The notes under the pieces: model-generated
The model's input: the letters and a program-made list of their open reading frames with translations, nothing else
The model's database searches: none
What the model was told of the DNA's origin: nothing
Position numbers and translations under genes: made by a program
Shown: positions 8,115 through 18,183 of the stretch, piece by piece
How the letters are laid out: every line of letters starts with the position of its first letter
Numbering within the stretch: position 1 is the stretch's first letter
DNA from: Pseudoxanthomonas gei
GTDB lineage: Bacteria; Pseudomonadota; Gammaproteobacteria; Xanthomonadales; Xanthomonadaceae
Direction: 5' to 3'
DNA length: 64,000 nucleotides
Assembly: GCF_010119615.1 (NCBI RefSeq)
Contig: NZ_QOVG01000011.1
Coordinates: forward strand, 1-64,000

Positions 8115-8897
8115 CTACTCCCCAGTCACGCTCTTGGCCAGGTGGCGCAACTCGGCCGCGGCGGCGCGCGCTCCCCGCCTGCGTCGCGGCACCAGCATCG
8201 GCACCCGTTTCCTGTAGTCGGCGTATTCGGGCAAGGCCGCCAGCAGATCGCGCTCCTCCCACTGGATGGCGACCAGGATGTAGGCAGTGGTCATCAGCGC
8301 GAACAGCAGGTGGGTCACGGTCATGGTCGGGGTGGCCCAGAAAGTGAAAAGCCAGCCCACGTACAACGGATGCCGGACCCAGCCGTAGATACTGGGCGTC
8401 TTGAACGGCAAGTGGGTGTAAGGACGCCGGCGGAACTGCAGCCAGACCTGGCGCAGCCCGAACAGGTCGAAATGGTTGAGCAGGAAGGTGGTGTACAGCA
8501 GCAGCATCCAGCCGAACGCGAACGCGCAATGGATGAGGGCTCGCGCGATTCCGTTTTCGACCCGCCAGACCACCCCGCCGATCGGGCTCCACAGCCAGAA
8601 CAGCAGGATCAGTGCGACGCTGGACAGAAGGGTATAGGTGCTGCGTTCCGCCGACTCGGGGATGATCCGCGTCCATGCGCGCTTGAACGCTGGTCGCGCC
8701 ATCACGCTGTGCTGGATGGCGAACAACGCCAACAAGCCCAGGTCGATCAGCACGGCCGTGCCGACCGCCGTCGCAGGCGCCGAGTCCATCGCCTTGGGCA
8801 CCCACAGGTTGCCAATGAAACCGATGGCGTACAGGAAGGTGGCCAAGAACACGGCATAGCAAACCACGCCGTACAACAGGATAAGGAAACGTTTCAT
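8115..8897 (-). CDS. mddA: Methanethiol S-methyltransferase (MddA-like, NnrU/ICMT fold)
   Basis: Integral-membrane SAM-dependent methyltransferase (260 aa) expected to convert methanethiol to dimethyl sulfide. It begins MKRFLILLYGVVCYAVFLATFLYAIGF, a characteristic MddA opening. Several transmembrane segments follow, and the C-terminal SAM-binding signature GWVRHPLYVGWL is present. Start ATG at 8897 has a strong GGAGGTCCTG site directly upstream; the frame extends to 8957 but lacks a site there. Other NnrU-like membrane methyltransferases cannot be excluded, but the N-terminal match is close. It diverges from the hydrolase-LuxR gene across a 182-bp promoter region. Confidence 0.8.
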   Translation of the reverse strand: MKRFLILLYGVVCYAVFLATFLYAIGFIGNLWVPKAMDSAPATAVGTAVLIDLGLLALFAIQHSVMARPAFKRAWTRIIPESAERSTYTLLSSVALILLFWLWSPIGGVVWRVENGIARALIHCAFAFGWMLLLYTTFLLNHFDLFGLRQVWLQFRRRPYTHLPFKTPSIYGWVRHPLYVGWLFTFWATPTMTVTHLLFALMTTAYILVAIQWEERDLLAALPEYADYRKRVPMLVPRRRRGARAAAAELRHLAKSVTGE

Positions 8898-9079
8898 CAG
8901 GACCTCCAGGCGCCGGATGTCTTGGCGTGCGGCGCGGACATGTGCAATGGGTGACACAGCTTTGCCCGCGCGCGACCGCGCGCACAGGGGAGCAATGTCC
9001 CGGCGTGTGATCCAGGGCGCGCCTACCCGGTGAGGTTTGTCCCGGCTAGACTGGAACCGGCGCCTTTGCGGGAACCGGC

Positions 9080-10135
9080 ATGCAGCAATCGATCCGCTAC
9101 CTGACCACCGGAGACGGCGCGCGGCTGGCCTGGGCGTCGATGGGCACGGGCATGCCGCTGGTCAAGGCCGCCAACTGGCTGAGCCACCTCGAATACGACC
9201 TGGAAAGTCCGCTCTGGCGGCATTGGGTGCATTTCTTCGGCGAGCACTTCCGGTTCGTCCGTTACGACGAGCGCGGCTGCGGCATGACCGGCGGCACTCC
9301 GCACGGGCTGATCCTGGAGCACTGGCTGGGCGACCTGGAAGCAGTGGTGGATGCGTCTGGTTTCAACCAGCCTTTTGCCCTGCTCGGCATTTCGCAGGGT
9401 GCGGCCGCCTGCGTGGCCTACGCGGTCAAGCATCCACAGCGCGTATCCAGGCTGGTGCTGTATGGCGGCTATGCACGCGGCCCCTACCAGCGCGACAGCG
9501 AAGAGGGCGCGCGCCTGTACCACGCCATCTCCGACATCGCGCGTGTCGGCTGGGCCGATGAGAATCCGGTGTTCCGCCAGTTGTTCACCGCGCGCTTCAT
9601 CCCCGATGCCAGCGACGCCCAGGTGAAGTGGTTCAACGAGCTGGCGCGCACCACCACCAACGCCGAGGCCGCCGGCGCACTGCTGGATTCGCGCGGACAC
9701 GTCAACATCGTGTCGTTGCTTGGCCAGGTCAGCGTGCCCACCCTGGTGCTGCATGCACGCCAGGATGGCGTGGTACCCATCGAGGAAGGCAGGTTGCTGG
9801 CGGCGGGGATCGCAGGATCACGCTTCGTGCAGCTTGAGTCGCGCAACCACGTGCTGCTGGAGAACGAGCCGGCGTGGCAGCGCTTCGCCAGCGAAGTGCT
9901 GGCATTCCTGGGCGAACAGCCGCAACGCGACGGGCGGCTGGCGCTGCTGAGCGCGCGCGAACGCGAGATCGTCGCAGGGCTGGTGGCCGGCCACAGCAAC
10001 GCGCAGATCGCCGCCGCACTGTTCATCAGTGACAAGACCGTGCGCAATACGCTGACCCGGATCTACGGAAAGCTGGGCGTGCAGTCACGGATGCAGGCGA
10101 TGGCCGTGCTCCGCGATCGGCACGACATGCCTTAG
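9080..10135 (+). CDS. Alpha/beta hydrolase fused to LuxR-type HTH regulator
   Basis: A one-protein sensor-regulator of 351 aa. Residues 1-278 form an alpha/beta hydrolase with nucleophile S105 in GISQG, D229 in HARQDG and H257 in NHVLL, so the catalytic triad looks complete. Residues 289-345 are a LuxR/GerE helix-turn-helix (LSAREREIVAGLVAGHSNAQIAAALFISDKTVRNTLTRIYGKLGV, cited here by position only for 288-333). The hydrolase domain may act as a ligand-binding or ligand-cleaving sensor for the attached DNA-binding domain. Start is ATG 9080 with a weak GGGAA upstream. It is transcribed away from mddA, a possible regulatory target; this is inference. Confidence 0.85.
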   Translation: MQQSIRYLTTGDGARLAWASMGTGMPLVKAANWLSHLEYDLESPLWRHWVHFFGEHFRFVRYDERGCGMTGGTPHGLILEHWLGDLEAVVDASGFNQPFALLGISQGAAACVAYAVKHPQRVSRLVLYGGYARGPYQRDSEEGARLYHAISDIARVGWADENPVFRQLFTARFIPDASDAQVKWFNELARTTTNAEAAGALLDSRGHVNIVSLLGQVSVPTLVLHARQDGVVPIEEGRLLAAGIAGSRFVQLESRNHVLLENEPAWQRFASEVLAFLGEQPQRDGRLALLSAREREIVAGLVAGHSNAQIAAALFISDKTVRNTLTRIYGKLGVQSRMQAMAVLRDRHDMP

Positions 10136-10217
10136 CTTCGTGCAGGCGCGCTGTCCGCGCGCTTGTCCGAACATTGCATAGCCCCGCCGCGGTCAACCCG
10201 CCTGCCGCAACGATCGA

Positions 10218-12068
<1,851 letters not shown>

Positions 12069-12124
12069 CAAGCCTGCTCCCGTTCAAAGTGGGTCCAGTG
12101 TAAACGCGCAAACCCCGGCCGACC

Positions 12125-12159
12125 GTCCGCGCGGACGCCACAAGTGTCCGCGCGGACAC
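12125..12159 (+). promoter_or_regulatory. Two palindromic upstream activator sites for the sigma-54 operon
   Basis: Two perfect palindromes, GTCCGCGCGGAC (12125-12136) and GTGTCCGCGCGGACAC (12144-12159), share the core GTCCGCGCGGAC. Their centres are 21 bp apart, two helical turns, so bound dimers would lie on the same DNA face. They sit about 64 and 85 bp upstream of the -12 element at 12213-12216. They are plausible enhancer sites for the Fis-type activator encoded at 18184. They also lie in the glmS leader region, so an effect on glmS is possible. Confidence 0.75.
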
Positions 12160-12200
12160 CGTCACAAGCGGTTATTTACTTGTGATTCAACGGCTTGCAG

Positions 12201-12216
12201 TTGGCACAAGCATTGC
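12201..12216 (+). promoter_or_regulatory. Sigma-54 (RpoN) -24/-12 promoter
   Basis: TTGGCAC at 12201-12207 and TTGC at 12213-12216 (TGGCAC-N5-TTGC) match the RpoN consensus with the invariant GG and GC in correct 12-bp register. Transcription would begin near 12227-12230, about 40 bases before the adaptor start codon. The operon it precedes encodes its own sigma-54 activator. Confidence 0.85.
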
Positions 12217-12267
12217 GTGGGGAATGGCATCCAAGACCCATGCAAGCCAACGGACGCCCGAAACCCC

Positions 12268-13563
12268 ATGGAAACCCGCGATCCCTTCCGTATCCGCGAT
12301 ACCTCCGCACAGGACCAGGTGATCCGGCCCGGGGCGGCCGGCGGGCGCCGCATTCCCCGCGCCTGGCTGGTCGGCGGCGTCGCCGGGCTGGCGGTGCTCG
12401 GGCTGGCGGCTTGGGTGGCCAGCGGCTGGATGTCGGGCGGCCGCTCCTTCGATGCTTCGCGGGTGCGCATCGCCGAAGTGACCCGCGGCGACCTGGTCCG
12501 TGACATTTCCGCCGACGGCCGCGTCATCGCCGCCAACAGCCCGACCCTGTACGCCATCGCCGGCGGCACCGTGTCCCTGAAGGTGGTGGCCGGCGACGTG
12601 GTCAAGCAGGGCCAGGCCCTGGCGGAAATAGACAGCCCCGAGCTGCGCAGCAGGCTGGCCCAGGAAGGGTCCACCCTGGCCAGCATGGAGGCCGAGGCCA
12701 GCCGCGCGCTGCTGGATGCGCAGATCACCCGTTCCAGCGCCTCCAAGCTGCTGGACCAGGCCAATATCGAACGCACGGCCGCCGAACGCGACCTGGAGCG
12801 CTACCAGCGCGCCTATGAGGGCGGCGCCGTGTCGCAGAACGAATACGCCAAGGCCCAGGACGAGCTGAAGAAGGCCCAGATCGGCCTGGCCGCCGCACGC
12901 AAGGATGCCGGCCTGCAGGGCCAGGGCGCCGGCCTGGATTCGCGCAACAAGCGCCTGCTGGCCGACCGCCAGCGCGCGGTGGTGGCTGAACTGCAGCGCC
13001 AGGTCGATGCGCTGACCGTGCGTGCGCCCTTCGACGGCCAGATCGGCCAGGTGCAGGTGCCGCAGGGCACCAACGTGGCCGCCAGTGCGCCGATCCTCAG
13101 CGTGGTCGACCTGAGCGTGTTCGAAGTCGAGATCAAGGTGCCCGAAAGTTTCGCCCGCGACCTGGCCATCGGCATGCCGGCGCAGATCGGCAGCAACAAC
13201 ATCCAGTACCCCGCGCAGGTGTCGGCGGTATCGCCGGAAGTGGTCAACGGCGAGGTCAATGCGCGCCTGCGCTTCGCCCAGGGCAAGCAGCCGCCGGGCC
13301 TGCGCCAGAACCAGCGCCTGTCCGCGCGCATCGTGCTGGACACCCGCCGCAACGTGCTGATGGTCGAACGCGGTTCCTTCCTCGAACAGGGTGGTGGTTT
13401 CGCCTACGTCGTCGATGGCAGCCGCGCCGAGCGCCGGGCCATCCAGACCGGGGTCAGCAGCCTGGGCGCGGTGGAAATCATTTCCGGCCTGCAGCCTGGC
13501 GAAAAGATCGTGGTCTCCGGCAGCGACCAGTTCGGCGATGCCGCGCGCGTCACCCTCAATTGA
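12268..13563 (+). CDS. HlyD/MacA-type efflux periplasmic adaptor
   Basis: Membrane-fusion protein (431 aa) linking an inner-membrane ABC transporter to an outer-membrane channel. It has one N-terminal membrane anchor (about 34-55), a split barrel-sandwich/lipoyl domain (TVSLKVVAGDVVKQGQALAEID and VRAPFDGQIGQVQVPQGTNV, both shown shortened by position near 105 and 245), a coiled-coil hairpin rich in Ala, Glu and Arg (about 135-235), and a C-terminal beta-barrel/MPD. Start ATG 12268 lies about 40 bases downstream of the predicted sigma-54 start point; the frame extends upstream beyond that promoter and is not credible there. It is the first gene of the operon. Confidence 0.88.
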   Translation: METRDPFRIRDTSAQDQVIRPGAAGGRRIPRAWLVGGVAGLAVLGLAAWVASGWMSGGRSFDASRVRIAEVTRGDLVRDISADGRVIAANSPTLYAIAGGTVSLKVVAGDVVKQGQALAEIDSPELRSRLAQEGSTLASMEAEASRALLDAQITRSSASKLLDQANIERTAAERDLERYQRAYEGGAVSQNEYAKAQDELKKAQIGLAAARKDAGLQGQGAGLDSRNKRLLADRQRAVVAELQRQVDALTVRAPFDGQIGQVQVPQGTNVAASAPILSVVDLSVFEVEIKVPESFARDLAIGMPAQIGSNNIQYPAQVSAVSPEVVNGEVNARLRFAQGKQPPGLRQNQRLSARIVLDTRRNVLMVERGSFLEQGGGFAYVVDGSRAERRAIQTGVSSLGAVEIISGLQPGEKIVVSGSDQFGDAARVTLN

Positions 13564-13625
13564 ACCCGGCACTCAATTCCCTTCCGCAATCTGCTTCCCA
13601 CGAATAACCAACAGAGGAAAACCCG

Positions 13626-14354
13626 ATGCTCGACATGCGCCAGGTCACCAAGGTCTACCGCACCGCGATGGTCGAAACGCACGCGCTGCGTTCGCTGGAC
13701 CTGCACGTCAGGGAAGGCGAGTTCGTCGCCGTGACCGGGCCTTCGGGTTCGGGCAAGACCACCTTCCTCAACATCGCCGGCCTGCTGGAGGATTTCAGCG
13801 GCGGCGAGTTCAGCCTGGATGGCGAGAACGTGAAAGGGCTTTCCGACGATGCCCGCAGCCGCCTGCGCAACCAGAAGATCGGCTTCATCTTCCAGGGCTT
13901 CAACCTGATTCCCGACCTCAACCTGTTCGACAACGTCGACGTGCCGCTGCGCTATCGCGGCATGGCCGCCAGCGAGCGCAGGCAGCGCATCGAGGAGGCG
14001 CTGGGCCAGGTCGGCCTGGGTTCGCGGATGAAGCATTTCCCGGCCGAACTCTCCGGCGGCCAGCAACAGCGCGTGGCCATCGCCCGCGCCCTGGCCGGCA
14101 AGCCGCGCCTGCTGCTGGCCGACGAACCGACCGGCAACCTGGACTCGCAGATGGCGCGCGGCGTGCTGGAGCTGCTCGAGGACATCAACGCCAAGGGCAC
14201 CACCATCATCATGGTCACCCACGACCCCGAGCTGGCCGCACGCGCGCAGCGCAACGTGCACATCGTCGACGGCATGGCCACCGACCTGTCGGTGGAGCCC
14301 AGCCTGATCCGCGTGGCGCAGGCCGCCGGCGCGACCGCCGACACCACGGCATAA
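13626..14354 (+). CDS. ABC transporter ATP-binding protein (MacB/LolD-like)
   Basis: Cytoplasmic ATPase (242 aa) powering the following FtsX-type permeases. Walker A GPSGSGKTT (38-46), Q-loop at Q90, signature LSGGQQQR (142-149), Walker B LLLADE (162-167) and H-loop (VTHD) are all present. Start ATG 13626 has AGAGGAAAA upstream. Such type-VII (MacB-like) ABC systems work by mechanotransmission, extruding toxins, peptides or lipoproteins from the periplasm rather than carrying substrates across the inner membrane. Confidence 0.93.
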   Translation: MLDMRQVTKVYRTAMVETHALRSLDLHVREGEFVAVTGPSGSGKTTFLNIAGLLEDFSGGEFSLDGENVKGLSDDARSRLRNQKIGFIFQGFNLIPDLNLFDNVDVPLRYRGMAASERRQRIEEALGQVGLGSRMKHFPAELSGGQQQRVAIARALAGKPRLLLADEPTGNLDSQMARGVLELLEDINAKGTTIIMVTHDPELAARAQRNVHIVDGMATDLSVEPSLIRVAQAAGATADTTA

Positions 14355-14366
14355 GGGAGGCGCGTC

Positions 14367-15677
14367 ATGTTCGCTTATTACTTCAAGCTCGCCCTGCGCA
14401 GTTTCCGGCGCAACAAGGTGCTGACCGCATTGATGGTGCTGGCCATCGCCCTGGGCATCGGCGCCAGCATGACCACGCTGACCGTGTTCTACGTGCTGTC
14501 CGGCGATCCGGTGCCCACGCGCAGCGAGCAGCTGTACTACGTGCAGATGGCGCCGGAGAGCATGAACGGCTTCACCCCAGGCGACGAACCGGCCCAGCAG
14601 GTGACGCGTTTCGACGCGGAGAAACTGCTTCGTGAAAAGCGCGGCGACCGCCAGGCCTACATGACCGGCGGCGGCGTGGCGATCACACCTGACAAACAGG
14701 GCCTGACGCCCTTCCAGGTGGATGCGCGCTACTCGACCGCCGACATCTTCCCGATGTTCGACATGCCATTCCTGTTCGGCACCGGCTGGAGTGCGACCGA
14801 GGATGAACGCCACGGCCGGGTGGCGGTGATCGCCAAGGCACTGAACGACAAGCTGTTCGGCGGCGCCAACAGCGTGGGCAGGACCGTGCGCCTGGACAAG
14901 GCCGACTTCACCATCGTCGGCGTGCTCGACGAATGGCGTCCGACGCCTCGCTTCTACGACATGAACAGCGACCAGTTCGGCGAACTGGAACAGGTGTTCC
15001 TGCCCTTCTCCACCTCGCGCGACATGAAGATGGGCCGCAACGGCAGCATGGACTGCTGGGGCGATACGGGTTCGGACCCGGAAGGCTCGACGGGTGCGAA
15101 CGCGCCCTGCGTATGGATCCAGTACTGGGTGCAGCTGGACAGCGCGGCCAAGGCTGCGACCTACAAACAGTACTTGACCAACTACTCCGACCAGCAGCGC
15201 AGCGCGGGGCGCTTCGAACGGCCCACCAACGTGCGCCTGCGCAAGGTCATGGAATGGCTGGACTTCAACAAGGTGGTGCCGGGTGACGTGCGCCTGCAGG
15301 TGTGGCTGGCCTTCGGCTTCCTGCTGGTGTGCCTGCTCAACACGGTCGGTCTGCTGCTGGCGAAATTCCTGCGCCGCGGTGGCGAAATCGGCGTGCGTCG
15401 CGCCCTCGGGGCATCGCGGCGGGCGATCTTCACCCAGTGCCTGATCGAGGCTGGGACCGTTGGCCTGGCAGGCGGCATCGCAGGCCTGGGGCTGGCCTTG
15501 CTCGGCCTGTGGGCGGTACGCCAGCAACCGGCCAGCTACGCCGAACTGGCGCACCTGGATCCGTGGATGCTGCTGGCCACTTTTGCGCTGGCGATAGTCG
15601 CCAGCCTGCTGGCCGGGATCGTGCCGGCATGGCAGGCGATGCAGGTCACCCCGGCCATGCAGCTGAAATCGCAATAA
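14367..15677 (+). CDS. FtsX/MacB-type ABC permease, first of a pair
   Basis: Inner-membrane permease (436 aa) with one N-terminal transmembrane segment (about 18-42), a large periplasmic MacB-PCD-like domain (about 43-300), and three C-terminal transmembrane helices around the FtsX motif (GGEIGVRRALGASR near 345). Strong GGGAGG before ATG 14367; 12 bp after the ATPase gene. It is probably a heterodimer with the next gene. Confidence 0.9.
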   Translation: MFAYYFKLALRSFRRNKVLTALMVLAIALGIGASMTTLTVFYVLSGDPVPTRSEQLYYVQMAPESMNGFTPGDEPAQQVTRFDAEKLLREKRGDRQAYMTGGGVAITPDKQGLTPFQVDARYSTADIFPMFDMPFLFGTGWSATEDERHGRVAVIAKALNDKLFGGANSVGRTVRLDKADFTIVGVLDEWRPTPRFYDMNSDQFGELEQVFLPFSTSRDMKMGRNGSMDCWGDTGSDPEGSTGANAPCVWIQYWVQLDSAAKAATYKQYLTNYSDQQRSAGRFERPTNVRLRKVMEWLDFNKVVPGDVRLQVWLAFGFLLVCLLNTVGLLLAKFLRRGGEIGVRRALGASRRAIFTQCLIEAGTVGLAGGIAGLGLALLGLWAVRQQPASYAELAHLDPWMLLATFALAIVASLLAGIVPAWQAMQVTPAMQLKSQ

Positions 15678-15722
15678 CCCCCTTATTCAAGGCAGGCGTC
15701 AACGACGCCTACGGAGATCGTC

Positions 15723-16955
15723 ATGGAACTGCGCCCCATCCTTTCCACCCTGCTGCGCCACAAGACCGCCGCCGCATTGATCGTGCTCGAGATCGCGCTG
15801 AGCTGCGCGATCATCTGCAACGCGCTGTTCCTGATCGGCGGGCGCCTCGATCGCCTGAACCTGGTCAGCGGCGTGGCCGAAGACGAAGTGGTCCGCGTGC
15901 AGCTCACCGGCATCGGTGAAGACACCGACGCCGCCGCGCTGACCCGCAGCGACCTGGCCCTGCTGCGCGGACTGCCGGGGGTCAAGGCGGCCTCGGTCAC
16001 CAACCAGGTCCCGTTCGTGAATTCGTCCTGGAACACCTCGGTCAACATGGCCAAGGACCAGAAGCAGCCGACCTTGGTCGCCACCACCTACATGGGCGAC
16101 GAGCAGTTTTTCGCCGCTCTGGGACCGAAGCTGGTCGCGGGCCGCGGCTTCGCCGCCGACGAGTTCATCGAATGGGCGGCACTGGATGCACCCGACAGCA
16201 AGGTTTCGATCCCTTCGATGATCATCACCCGGAGCATGGCCGACAAGCTTTTCCCTGGCCAGAGCGCACTGGGCAAGTCTCTCTACAGTTGGGGCGAGGA
16301 GCCGATCCGCGTCGTCGGCGTAGTCGATCACCTGGTGCGCCCCAGCGAACAGGGCGGAGCGGTGGCGCACGAGTATTCGATGGTGTTCCCGATCCGTGTC
16401 CCCTACTCGCTGGGCGGAAACTACCTGCTGCGCACCGATCCTGCGCGCCGCGACGAGGTGCTGAAGGCGGCGGTGGCCGCGCTGGAGAAGAACGGCCCGA
16501 GCCGCATCATCCTGGAGGAAAACACCAAGACCATGGAAGCGCTGCGTGCAGGCTATTACCGCCAGGACCGCGCCATGGTCTGGATGCTGGCCGCGGTGAT
16601 CATCGCCCTGCTGGTGGTGACGGCGCTGGGTATCGTCGGGCTGGCAAGTTTCTGGGTGCAGCAGCGCACCAAGCAGATCGGCGTGCGCCGCGCCCTGGGC
16701 GCCACCCGTGGGCAGATCCTGCGTTACTTCCAGACCGAGAATTTCCTGCTCGCCAGCATCGGCATCGTGCTCGGCATGTTGCTGGCCTATGCAATCAACC
16801 AGCTGCTGATGGGCAAGTACGAGCTGCCGAGGCTGCCGCTGTACTACCTGCCGGTCGGCGCGGTGCTGCTTTGGGTGCTGGGGCAGATCGCGGTGTACGG
16901 CCCGGCCCGCAAGGCGGCCTCGGTGCCGCCCGCAGTGGCCACGCGCAGCGCGTGA
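15723..16955 (+). CDS. FtsX/MacB-type ABC permease, second of a pair
   Basis: Inner-membrane permease (410 aa) with the same layout as its neighbour: N-terminal helix (about 15-40), periplasmic domain, then three helices with the FtsX-like KQIGVRRALGATRGQ motif near 320. Start ATG 15723 has GGAG upstream; 45 bp after the first permease. The pair plus the single ATPase and the adaptor form a complete tripartite inner-membrane unit; the outer-membrane channel is not encoded here. Confidence 0.9.
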   Translation: MELRPILSTLLRHKTAAALIVLEIALSCAIICNALFLIGGRLDRLNLVSGVAEDEVVRVQLTGIGEDTDAAALTRSDLALLRGLPGVKAASVTNQVPFVNSSWNTSVNMAKDQKQPTLVATTYMGDEQFFAALGPKLVAGRGFAADEFIEWAALDAPDSKVSIPSMIITRSMADKLFPGQSALGKSLYSWGEEPIRVVGVVDHLVRPSEQGGAVAHEYSMVFPIRVPYSLGGNYLLRTDPARRDEVLKAAVAALEKNGPSRIILEENTKTMEALRAGYYRQDRAMVWMLAAVIIALLVVTALGIVGLASFWVQQRTKQIGVRRALGATRGQILRYFQTENFLLASIGIVLGMLLAYAINQLLMGKYELPRLPLYYLPVGAVLLWVLGQIAVYGPARKAASVPPAVATRSA

Positions 16956-16982
16956 GAGGTCACATGCTGATGATCTTGTTTT

Positions 16983-17130
16983 CCCTCTCCCATTTCGGGA
17001 GAGGGTGGCGCGAAGCGCCGGGAGAGGGTTCGGCTTCTGACTTTCGCAAGGCCGCCACAACAGCAAGAGCACGCTCGCTTCGCTTCGCGCCCCCTCTCCT
17101 GCCCTTCGGGCATCCTCTCCTACAAGGGGA
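16983..17130. repeat. Repetitive hairpin-rich spacer (CCCTCTCCC family)
   Basis: CCCTCTCCC (16983-16991) and GGGAGAGGG (16997-17005) form a perfect 9-bp stem with a 5-base loop. GGCGC-gaa-GCGCC (17007-17019), another GGGAGAGGG (17020-17028) and a later CCCCTCTCC/GGGGAGG group (about 17090-17132) follow. This is a dispersed-repeat-like element rather than a simple terminator, and it lies inside the efflux operon between the second permease and the small exported proteins. It could lower expression of the downstream genes. Confidence 0.65.
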
Positions 17131-17239
17131 GGCGATACAGAATCATGTGTCTGAAACATTCCATACTCACCTCCGAGAGGGGAAGCACTCAGACTTCGCT
17201 ACTTATAGTCGTGCTTCCTCCCCCAAACCCCTGCACGCC

Positions 17240-17608
17240 ATGAACCTGCCTCGAGTGTTATCGCTCTCCTTCGTCCTTGTTTGCGCGCTGGCCTGCGCCC
17301 CCGCCGGCGCACAGGAAAAGGAAGCCGCTGCCGACAGCGGCGTGTTCGTGTCGGAAGGCACCCTGGACACCTACGTCGGCAGCTACGTCATCTCGCCGGG
17401 TTTCGAGCTCAGGGTGTGGCGGGAAGGCGAACAACTGATGCTGCAGGCCACCGGGCAGGCGGCATGGCCGCTGCAGGGCATTTCGGAAACGGTGTTCCGG
17501 GTCCAGGCCGTCGATGCCAAGGTGAGCTTCGGCGCCAATGCGGCGGGCGACGTGGACCAGGTGGTTTTGTTCATGGACGGTCGCGAGACCAGGGCAATAC
17601 GAAAATAA
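17240..17608 (+). CDS. Small exported protein with DUF3471-like domain
   Basis: 122-aa protein with a signal peptide (MNLPRVLSLSFVLVCALACAPAGAQ, cited as residues 1-25; a Cys at 19 makes a lipoprotein also possible). The domain LDTYVGSYVISPGFELRVWREG resembles the DUF3471/Pab87-type beta domain often found behind serine beta-lactamase-like peptidases. Here it stands alone. Start was chosen at ATG 17240 because the signal peptide begins there. It lies between the transporter and the regulator genes, so a periplasmic ligand-binding or sensing accessory role is possible but unproven. Confidence 0.75.
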   Translation: MNLPRVLSLSFVLVCALACAPAGAQEKEAAADSGVFVSEGTLDTYVGSYVISPGFELRVWREGEQLMLQATGQAAWPLQGISETVFRVQAVDAKVSFGANAAGDVDQVVLFMDGRETRAIRK

Positions 17609-17633
17609 TCCTTCTTCGCAGGAGCGATACCCG

Positions 17634-18143
17634 ATGAAGATCCACCTGCCGGTGTGGCCGTTGCTGCTGGTCGCCATGCTGCAGCCCGTGCCGGTGCTTG
17701 CCGCCGATGCCGCATTGGCGGGGAGCCAGGGACAAGACCCCCTGTTCGACCAGATCGCCGGGCTGGATGCCAAGGTATTCGATGCCTTCAACCATTGCGG
17801 CGAGCCAGGCCGGCTGCAGGAACATGCCGGCTACTTCGCGCCCGGCATCGAGTTCTACCACGACACCGGCGGAGTGACCTGGAGCCGCGACGACATGATC
17901 GCCAACACGCGCAGGTACGTGTGCGGCCACTTCACCCGCGAACTCATCCCGGGCACGCTGAAGGTGTATCCGGTAAAAGACTTCGGCGCCATCTCGCAGG
18001 GCACGCACCGCTTCTGCCAGATCGACAGCGGCAAATGCGAGGGCCTGGCCGACTTCCTTGTCATCTGGCAACAGTCGCAGGGCCGCTGGGAGATCACCCG
18101 CGTGGTCAGCTACGGGCACCGCGCAGTGGCGGCCGCACAATGA
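17634..18143 (+). CDS. Exported NTF2/SnoaL-like protein (DUF4440-type)
   Basis: 169 aa with a clear signal peptide (cleavage after LAADA, about residue 25). A compact alpha+beta NTF2-like domain follows (FDAFNHCGEPGRLQEHAGYF..., residues 48-160), with four cysteines (C53, C100, C127, C134 by approximate count) that could form disulfides. AGGAG precedes ATG 17634. It is 25 bp after the DUF3471-like gene and 40 bp before the regulator, so it is co-transcribed. NTF2-like folds bind small hydrophobic ligands; the role here is unknown. Confidence 0.75.
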   Translation: MKIHLPVWPLLLVAMLQPVPVLAADAALAGSQGQDPLFDQIAGLDAKVFDAFNHCGEPGRLQEHAGYFAPGIEFYHDTGGVTWSRDDMIANTRRYVCGHFTRELIPGTLKVYPVKDFGAISQGTHRFCQIDSGKCEGLADFLVIWQQSQGRWEITRVVSYGHRAVAAAQ

Positions 18144-18183
18144 AGTTACGATGCCGACCTGTTCCAAGGATGCCGGTCACACC

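Noticed and set aside
12069-12120. glmS ribozyme or riboswitch in the glmS leader
   Set aside because: Leader is too short and the glmS ribozyme is known from Gram-positive bacteria; no matching core seen.
13404-15674. 756-codon minus-strand open frame opposite the efflux genes
   Set aside because: Antisense of the ATPase and first permease, both of which have clear motifs and ribosome sites.
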